From positions 707,001-771,000 of the forward strand of contig JAPTMU010000032.1 of NCBI GenBank assembly GCA_028583405.1: a stretch of 64,000 nt of DNA. Direction: 5' to 3'. Shown piece by piece: positions 56,009-64,000 of this stretch; positions within the stretch are counted from its first letter, which is position 1; the number at the start of each line of letters is the position of its first letter. The notes beneath the pieces were generated by a model. The model ran no database searches, was not told the origin of the DNA, and saw nothing but the letters and a program-made list of their open reading frames with translations. This DNA is from Pogonophryne albipinna (lineage: Eukaryota; Chordata; Actinopteri; Perciformes; Artedidraconidae). The translations under genes and the position numbers were made by a program.

Positions 56009-57262
56009 CAGAGGTGGGACCAAGTCATTGTTTTGCAAGTCCGAGTCAAGTCTCAAGTCTTTGCGCTCAAGTCCGAGTCAAGTCTCAAGTCAGGATGGGC
56101 AAGTTCAAGTCAAGTCCAAGTCCTAAACTTTGACAAAACGAGTCTTAAACAAGTCATTATGTGTTTTTCACCAAATGTAATGACATCGATCAACAGAATA
56201 ATACTTAACAATCAAACTGCTGTTTATTAGTCACATTAATAATTTAATAATCCATTTTCTCTCTGCTGGTAAAGTAACGTGTTTTTTTCTATTTTAAGAG
56301 GGATCAGTAAGGTAAGGCTACCGTGACGGTTTGATTCAGAAGGAGTTTAATGTATAAGATCCCTGATGTTGAGGTGACCAGAATGTTTATTTCCACTGTG
56401 TACAACATGTTGTAAGGGACCCACAATCTATCTTTATGCAAGGGATAATGTGCAGCCAGGCGATCTCTATGGGGAAGAGAACACCTGAATCTAGATCCCT
56501 CTGCAGGTGGTACTTTAACTATATTTTGATGCTAATACTTTTGTACTTTTACTTGTAACATTTTGAATGCAGGACTTTTTATTGTAACCGAGTATTCCTA
56601 CACTCTGGTACTTTTACTCAAGTACAAGATCTGAACTTCTCCCACCTGACAATAAATCCTGAGTGGTTACCAAAATAAAGGTAACAAAAAAATGTTATTT
56701 TAATTTTACAAATCCTGCACTCAGCTTTGCTTTCTCCAATATCATTGAAAATCAGCCAGATGCTGCTTCTTTTTTCGGTTTTCACTAATTTCTTGACTTT
56801 TTCTGACGCGCTTGCATTTATATCCGTCTCCCCGTCACTCTGTGCAGCTGGCCTGTACCACTACACTTGCTGTGCCCCCCACCCTTCTTTCACATAATGG
56901 TATGATCCTAGTGTGTCCTCGCATATGATTGGCCGCATGGTGGCCCAGCTAAATAAAGTCCCGCCCCTGCCTGCAAGGATTCTCAGCAAGAGTAGGAGCG
57001 GCTGAAGATTCTGCTCTCCCCGACGGGAGGCTGCTCTTCTAACGGCAGCTCGCGATCGGCGTGTTGGAGACCTCTGAATTAAAGTATCAAGTCACCTCAA
57101 GTCAGAAGGCTCAAGTCCAAGTCAAGTCCCGAGTCATTGGTGTTCAAGTCCAAGTCGAGTCGCAAGTGTTTTGTGATTTTGTCAAGTCGAGTCTCAAGTC
57201 ATCAAATTGGTGACTCGAGTCTGACTCGAGTCCAAGTCATGTGACTCGAGTCCACACCTCTG
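56009..57262. mobile_element. hAT element, copy 2, embedded in the satellite
   Basis: 1254 bp, flanked on both sides by GTATCTTG, the satellite phrase (56001-56008 and 57263-57270). This is an exact 8-bp target duplication and proves insertion into a satellite monomer. Confidence 0.9.
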
Positions 57263-59863
57263 GTATCTTGAGAGAATTTAAGCATAAATCTGTCAAATGT
57301 TAAAAACATCCTTGTTTCACTGAAATAGCCTCAAAATCACAAACTGCAAGCATCTGCTTGACGAAATCTAATAAAACAGAGTACTTTCATGGTAGTGGTC
57401 AGTTTTAAACACAAAAGTGTATCTTTCAGTAACTTTCTGAGAGAATTGAAGCATAAATCTGTCAAATGTTAAAAACATCCTTGTTTCACTGAAATAGCCT
57501 CAAAATCACAAACTGCAAGCATCTGCTTGACGAAATCTAATAAAACAGAGTACTTTCATGGTAGTGGTCAGTTTTAAACACAAAAGTGTATCTTTCAGTA
57601 ACTTTCTGAGAGAATTGAAGCATAAATATGTCAAATGTTCAAAACAGCCTTGTTTCACTGAAATAGCCTCAAAATCACAAACTGCAAGCATCTGCTTGAC
57701 GAAATCTAATAAAACAGAGTACTTCCATGGTAGTGGTCAGCTTTTAAACACAAAAGTGTATCTTGAGAGAATTTAAGCATAAATCTGTCAAATGTTAAAA
57801 ACATCCTTGTTTCACTGAAATAGCCTCAAAATCACAAACTGCAAGCATCTGCTTGACGAAATCTAATAAAACAGAGTACTTTCATGGTAGTGGTCAGCTT
57901 TTAAACACAAAAGTGTATCTTGAGAGAATTTAAGCATAAATCTGTCAAATTTTAAAAACATCCTTGTTTCACTGAAATAGCCTCAAAATCACAAACTGCA
58001 AGCATCTGCTTGACGAAATCTAATAAAACAGAGTACTTTCATGGTAGTGGTCAGCTTTTAAACACAAAAGTGTATCTTGAGAGAATTTAAGCATAAATCT
58101 GTCAAATTTTAAAAACATCCTTGTTTCACTGAAATAGCCTCAAAATCACAAACTGCAAGCATCTGCTTGACGAAATCTAATAAAACAGAGTACTTTCATG
58201 GTAGTGGTCAGTTTTAAACACAAAAGTGTATCTTTCAGTAACTTTCTGAGAGAATTGAAGCATAAATATGTCAAATGTTCAAAACAGCCTTGTTTCACTG
58301 AAATAGCCTCAAAATCACAAACTGCAAGCATCTGCTTGACGAAATCTAATAAAACAGAGTACTTCCATGGTAGTGTCAGCTTTTAAACACAAAAGTGTAT
58401 CTTGAGAGAATTTAAGCATAAATCTGTCAAATGTTAAAAACATCCTTGTTTCACTGAAATAGCCTCAAAATCACAAACTGCAAGCATCTGCTTGACGAAA
58501 TCTAATAAAACAGAGTACTTTCATGGTAGTGGTCAGTTTTAAACACAAAAGTGTATCTTTCAGTAACTTTCTGAGAGAATTGAAGCATAAATCTGTCAAA
58601 TGTTCAAAACAGCCTTGTTTCACTGAAATAGCCTCAAAATCACAAACTGCAAGCATCTGCTTGACGAAATCTAATAAAACAGAGTAATTTCATGGTAGTG
58701 GTCAGCTTTTAAACGCAAAAGTGTATCTTGAGAGAATTTAAGCATAAATCTGTCAAATGTTAAAAACATCCTTGTTTCACTGAAATAGCCTCAAAATCAC
58801 AAACTGCAAGCATCTGCTTGACGAAATCTAATAAAACAGAGTACTTTCATGGTAGTGGTCAGTTTTAAACACAAAAGTGTATCTTTCAGTAACTTTCTGA
58901 GAGAATTGAAGCATAAATCTGTCAAATGTTCAAAACAGCCTTGTTTCACTGAAATAGCCTCAAAATCACAAACTGCAAGCATCTGCTTGACGAAATCTAA
59001 TAAAACAGAGTACTTCCATGGTAGTGGTCAGCTTTTAAACACAAAAGTGTATCTTGAGAGAATTTAAGCATAAATCTGTCAAATGTTAAAAACATCCTTG
59101 TTTCACTGAAATAGCCTCAAAATCACAAACTGCAAGCATCTGCTTGACGAAATCTAATAAAACAGAGTACTTTCATGGTAGTGGTCAGTTTTAAACACAA
59201 AAGTGTATCTTGAGAGAATTTAAGCATAAATCTGTCAAATGTTAAAAACATCCTTGTTTCACTGAAATAGCCTCAAAATCACAAACTGCAAGCATCTGCT
59301 TGACGAAATCTAATAAAACAGAGTACTTTCATGGTAGTGGTCAGTTTTAAACACAAAAGTGTATCTTTCAGTAACTTTCTGAGAGAATTGAAGCATAAAT
59401 CTGTCAAATGTTCAAAACAGCCTTGTTTCACTGAAATAGCCTCAAAATCACAAACTGCAAGCATCTGCTTGACGAAATCTAATAAAACAAAGTACTTTCA
59501 TGGTAGTGGTCAGTTTTAAACACAAAAGTGTATCTTGAGAGAATTTAAGCATAAATCTGTCAAATGTTAAAAACATCCTTGTTTCACTGAAATAGCCTCA
59601 AAATAACAAACTGCAAGCATCTGCTTGACGAAATCTAATAAAACAGAGTACTTCATGGTAGTGGTCAGTTTTTAAACACAAAAGTGTATCTTTCAGTAAC
59701 TTTCTGAGATAATTGAAGCATAAATCTGTCAAATGTTCAAAACAGCCTTGTTTCACTGAAATAGCCTCAAAATCACAAACTGCAAGCATCTGCTTGACGA
59801 AATCTACTAAAACAGAGTACTTTCATGGTAGTGGTCAGCTTTTAAACGCAAAAGTGTATCTTG
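57263..59863. repeat. Satellite block 2
   Basis: 2601 bp, nearly the same as block 1 monomer by monomer, including rare variants, but with one additional type A monomer (157 bp; the TTTTAAAAACATCC variant occurs twice, near 57950 and 58108). Confidence 0.92.
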
Positions 59864-61117
59864 CAGAGGTGGGACCAAGTCATTGTTTTGCAAGTCCGAG
59901 TCAAGTCTCAAGTCTTTGCGCTCAAGTCCGAGTCAAGTCTCAAGTCAGGATGGGCAAGTTCAAGTCAAGTCCAAGTCCTAAACTTTGACAAAACGAGTCT
60001 TAAACAAGTCATTATGTGTTTTTCACCAAATGTAATGACATCGATCAACAGAATAATACTTAACAATCAAACTGCTGTTTATTAGTCACATTAATAATTT
60101 AATAATCCATTTTCTCTCTGCTGGTAAAGTAACGTGTTTTTTTCTATTTTAAGAGGGATCAGTAAGGTAAGGCTACCGTGACGGTTTGATTCAGAAGGAG
60201 TTTAATGTATAAGATCCCTGATGTTGAGGTGACCAGAATGTTTATTTCCACTGTGTACAACATGTTGTAAGGGACCCACAATCTATCTTTATGCAAGGGA
60301 TAATGTGCAGCCAGGCGATCTCTATGGGGAAGAGAACACCTGAATCTAGATCCCTCTGCAGGTGGTACTTTAACTATATTTTGATGCTAATACTTTTGTA
60401 CTTTTACTTGTAACATTTTGAATGCAGGACTTTTTATTGTAACCGAGTATTCCTACACTCTGGTACTTTTACTCAAGTACAAGATCTGAACTTCTCCCAC
60501 CTGACAATAAATCCTGAGTGGTTACCAAAATAAAGGTAACAAAAAAATGTTATTTTAATTTTACAAATCCTGCACTCAGCTTTGCTTTCTCCAATATCAT
60601 TGAAAATCAGCCAGATGCTGCTTCTTTTTTCGGTTTTCACTAATTTCTTGACTTTTTCTGACGCGCTTGCATTTATATCCGTCTCCCCGTCACTCTGTGC
60701 AGCTGGCCTGTACCACTACACTTGCTGTGCCCCCCACCCTTCTTTCACATAATGGTATGATCCTAGTGTGTCCTCGCATATGATTGGCCGCATGGTGGCC
60801 CAGCTAAATAAAGTCCCGCCCCTGCCTGCAAGGATTCTCAGCAAGAGTAGGAGCGGCTGAAGATTCTGCTCTCCCCGACGGGAGGCTGCTCTTCTAACGG
60901 CAGCTCGCGATCGGCGTGTTGGAGACCTCTGAATTAAAGTATCAAGTCACCTCAAGTCAGAAGGCTCAAGTCCAAGTCAAGTCCCGAGTCATTGGTGTTC
61001 AAGTCCAAGTCGAGTCGCAAGTGTTTTGTGATTTTGTCAAGTCGAGTCTCAAGTCATCAAATTGGTGACTCGAGTCTGACTCGAGTCCAAGTCATGTGAC
61101 TCGAGTCCACACCTCTG
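59864..61117. mobile_element. hAT element, copy 3, embedded in the satellite
   Basis: 1254 bp, flanked by GTATCTTG at both sides and virtually identical to copy 2. It lies exactly 3855 bp after it. Confidence 0.9.
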
Positions 61118-64000
61118 GTATCTTGAGAGAATTTAAGCATAAATCTGTCAAATGTTAAAAACATCCTTGTTTCACTGAAATAGCCTCAAAATCACAAACT
61201 GCAAGCATCTGCTTGACGAAATCTAATAAAACAGAGTACTTTCATGGTAGTGGTCAGTTTTAAACACAAAAGTGTATCTTTCAGTAACTTTCTGAGAGAA
61301 TTGAAGCATAAATATGTCAAATGTTCAAAACAGCCTTGTTTCACTGAAATAGCCTCAAAATCATAAACTGCAAGCATCTGCTTGACGAAATCTAATAAAA
61401 CAGAGTACTTCCATGGTAGTGTCAGCTTTTAAACACAAAAGTGTATCTTGAGAGAATTTAAGCATAAATCTGTCAAATGTTCAAAACATCCTTGTTTCAC
61501 TGAAATAGCCTCAAAATCACAAACTGCAAGCATCTGCTTGACGAAATCTAATAAAACAGAGTACTTTCATGGTAGTGGTCAGCTTTTAAACACAAAAGTG
61601 TATCTTGAGAGAATTTAAGCATAAATCTGTCAAATGTTAAAAACATCCTTGTTTCCCTGAAATAGCCTCAAAATCACAAACTGCAAGCATCTGCTTGACG
61701 AAATCTAATAAAACAGAGTACTTTCATGGTAGTGGTCAGTTTTAAACACAAAAGTGTATCTTTCAGTAACTTTCTGAGAGAATTGAAGCATAAATATGTC
61801 AAATGTTCAAAACATCCTTGTTTCACTGAAATAGCCTCAAAATCACAAACTGCAAGCATCTGCTTGACGAAATCTAATAAAACAGAGTACTTTCATGGTA
61901 GTGGTCAGTTTTAAACACAAAAGTGTATCTTTCAGTAACTTTCTGAGAGAATTGAAGCATAAATATGTCAAATGTTCAAAACAGCCTTGTTTCACTGAAA
62001 TAGCCTCAAAATCACAAACTGCAAGCATCTGCTTGACGAAATCTAATAAAACAAAGTACTTCCATGGTAGTGGTCAGCTTTTAAACACAAAAGTGTATCT
62101 TGAGAGAATTTAAGCATAAATCTGTCAAATGTTAAAAACATCCTTGTTTCACTGAAATAGCCTCAAAATCACAAACTGCAAGCATCTGCTTGACGAAATC
62201 TAATAAAACAGAGTACTTTCATGGTAGTGGTCAGTTTTAAACACAAAAGTGTATCTTGAGAGAATTTAAGCATAAATTTGTCAAATGTTAAAAACATCCT
62301 TGTTTCACTGAAATAGCCTCAAAATCACAAACTGCAAGCATCTGCTTGACGAAATCTAATAAAACAGAGTACTTTCATGGTAGTGGTCAGTTTTAAACAC
62401 AAAAGTGTATCTTTCAGTAACTTTCTGAGAGAATTGAAGCATAAATCTGTCAAATGTTCAAAACAGCCTTGTTTCACTGAAATAGCCTCAAAATCACAAA
62501 CTGCAAGCATCTGCTTGACGAAATCTAATAAAACAGAGTACTTCCATGGTAGTGGTCAGCTTTTAAACACAAAAGTGTATCTTGAGAGAATTTAAGCATA
62601 AATCTGTCAAATGTTAAAAACATCCTTGTTTCACTGAAATAGCCTCAAAATCACAAACTGCAAGCATCTGCTTGACGAAATCTAATAAAACAGAGTACTT
62701 TCATGGTAGTGGTCAGCTTTTAAACACAAAAGTGTATCTTTCAGTAACTTTCTGAGAGAATTGAAGCATAAATCTGTCAAATGTTCAAAACAGCCTTGTT
62801 TCACTGAAATAGCCTCAAAATCACAAACTGCAAGCATCTGCTTGACGAAATCTAATAAAACAGAGTACTTCATGGTAGTGGTCAGCTTTTAAACACAAAA
62901 GTGTATCTTGAGAGAATTTAAGCATAAATCTGTCAAATGTTAAAAACATCCTTGTTTCACTGAAATAGCCTCAAAATCACAAACTGCAAGCATCTGCTTG
63001 ACGAAATCTAATAAAACAGAGTACTTTCATGGTAGTGGTCAGTTTTAAACACAAAAGTGTATCTTTCAGTAACTTTCTGAGAGAATTGAAGCATAAATCT
63101 GTCAAATGTTCAAAACAGCCTTGTTTCACTGAAATAGCCTCAAAATCACAAACTGCAAGCATCTGCTTGACGAAATCTAATAAAACAGAGTACTTCCATG
63201 GTAGTGGTCAGCTTTTAAACACAAAAGTGTATCTTGAGAGAATTTAAGCATAAATCTGTCAAATGTTAAAAACATCCTTGTTTCACTGAAATAGCCTCAA
63301 AATCACAAACTGCAAGCATCTGCTTGACGAAATCTAATAAAACAGAGTACTTTCATGGTAGTGGTCAGTTTTAAACACAAAAGTGTATCTTTCAGTAACT
63401 TTCTGAGAGAATTGAAGCATAAATCTGTCAAATGTTCAAAACAGCCTTGTTTCACTGAAATAGCCTCAAAATCACAAACTGCAAGCATCTGCTTGACGAA
63501 ATCTAATAAAACAGAGTACTTTCATGGTAGTGGTCAGCTTTTAAACACAAAAGTGTATCTTGAGAGAATTTAAGCATAAATCTGTCAAATGTTAAAAACA
63601 TCCTTGTTTCACTGAAATAGCCTCAAAATCACAAACTGCAAGCATCTGCTTGACGAAATCTAATAAAACAGAGTACTTTCATGGTAGTGGTCAGTTTTAA
63701 ACACAAAAGTGTATCTTTCAGTAACTTTCTGAGAGAATTGAAGCATAAATCTGTCAAATGTTCAAAACAGCCTTGTTTCACTGAAATAGCCTCAAAATCA
63801 CAAACTGCAAGCATCTGCTTGACGAAATCTAATAAAACAGAGTACTTCCATGGTAGTGGTCAGCTTTTAAACACAAAAGTGTATCTTGAGAGAATTTAAG
63901 CATAAATCTGTCAAATGTTAAAAACATCCTTGTTTCACTGAAATAGCCTCAAAATCACAAACTGCAAGCATCTGCTTGACGAAATCTAATAAAACAGAGT
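61118..64000. repeat. Satellite block 3, runs off the window
   Basis: Starts like blocks 1 and 2 but follows a different order of monomers. From about 62270 it settles into regular 326-bp A-B dimers (for example 63029, 63355 and 63681 are equivalent positions). No hAT copy appears before the window ends, so this block is at least 2883 bp. Confidence 0.92.

Noticed and set aside
53808..63899. Many 61- to 72-residue open frames on both strands in the satellite region
   Set aside because: They repeat with the monomer period, occur on both strands, have no domain, and are expected when a stop-free stretch is tandemly copied.

Overview
The window has the character of a teleost fish genome and contains no recognisable host gene. 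The evidence is the mix of repeats: L2-type and Tx1-type LINEs, a tRNA-derived SINE, chromodomain Ty3/Gypsy elements, many hAT transposons, a P-element-like THAP transposon and a satellite array. The species cannot be told from sequence alone. Almost every base that can be explained is transposon or satellite, and many elements sit inside one another.

Layout. 1-9474: scattered fragments, namely an LTR-retrotransposon 3' end (789-1876), an L2-like LINE (about 2740-5880) split by an 894-bp hAT element with a CGGBP1-like zinc finger, and a hAT remnant with a broken BED finger. 9475-18872: copy A of an unclassified element ('element X'), split at its (CTT)n tract by a 6-kb Tx1-like LINE (12485-18500). 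18873-29486: a SINE, an LTR fragment and a second LINE (L2-A, 20010-29165) holding three insertions: a reverse L2-B copy, a hAT element and a 5.4-kb Gypsy element (23443-28866). 29487-44539: copy B of element X, inverted relative to A. It is split by a 7.25-kb P-element-like transposon (29828-37082) carrying a ten-exon THAP9-like gene, and by a 4.5-kb Gypsy-class element with 173-bp LTRs (38574-43052). The P-like element itself contains a hAT element, which contains an L2-A copy. 44574-50997: a hAT-like element split by a nearly intact chromodomain Gypsy element (45096-50469). 53565-64000: a 157/169-bp satellite, with a hAT element that inserted in one monomer and was then amplified with it in a repeat of about 3.85 kb.

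The nesting can be dated from the window itself. Copies A and B of element X act as empty sites for each other: B has the uninterrupted GAA/CTT tract where the Tx1 LINE sits in A, and A has the single AGAGAAAC where the P-like element sits in B. Target-site duplications are exact for most insertions: GGAAC, ACCCC and GCAAA for the three LTR elements, AGAGAAAC for the P-like element, and CTAATGTC and GTATCTTG for two hAT insertions.

The most notable items are the near-complete P-element/THAP9-like transposon with all ten exons readable, the microsatellite-targeted Tx1 LINE, the recent Gypsy element with a G GGA AAA frameshift heptamer, and the satellite-plus-hAT higher-order repeat. Coordinates of decayed repeats are approximate. 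Family names come from recognising motifs; no database was searched.
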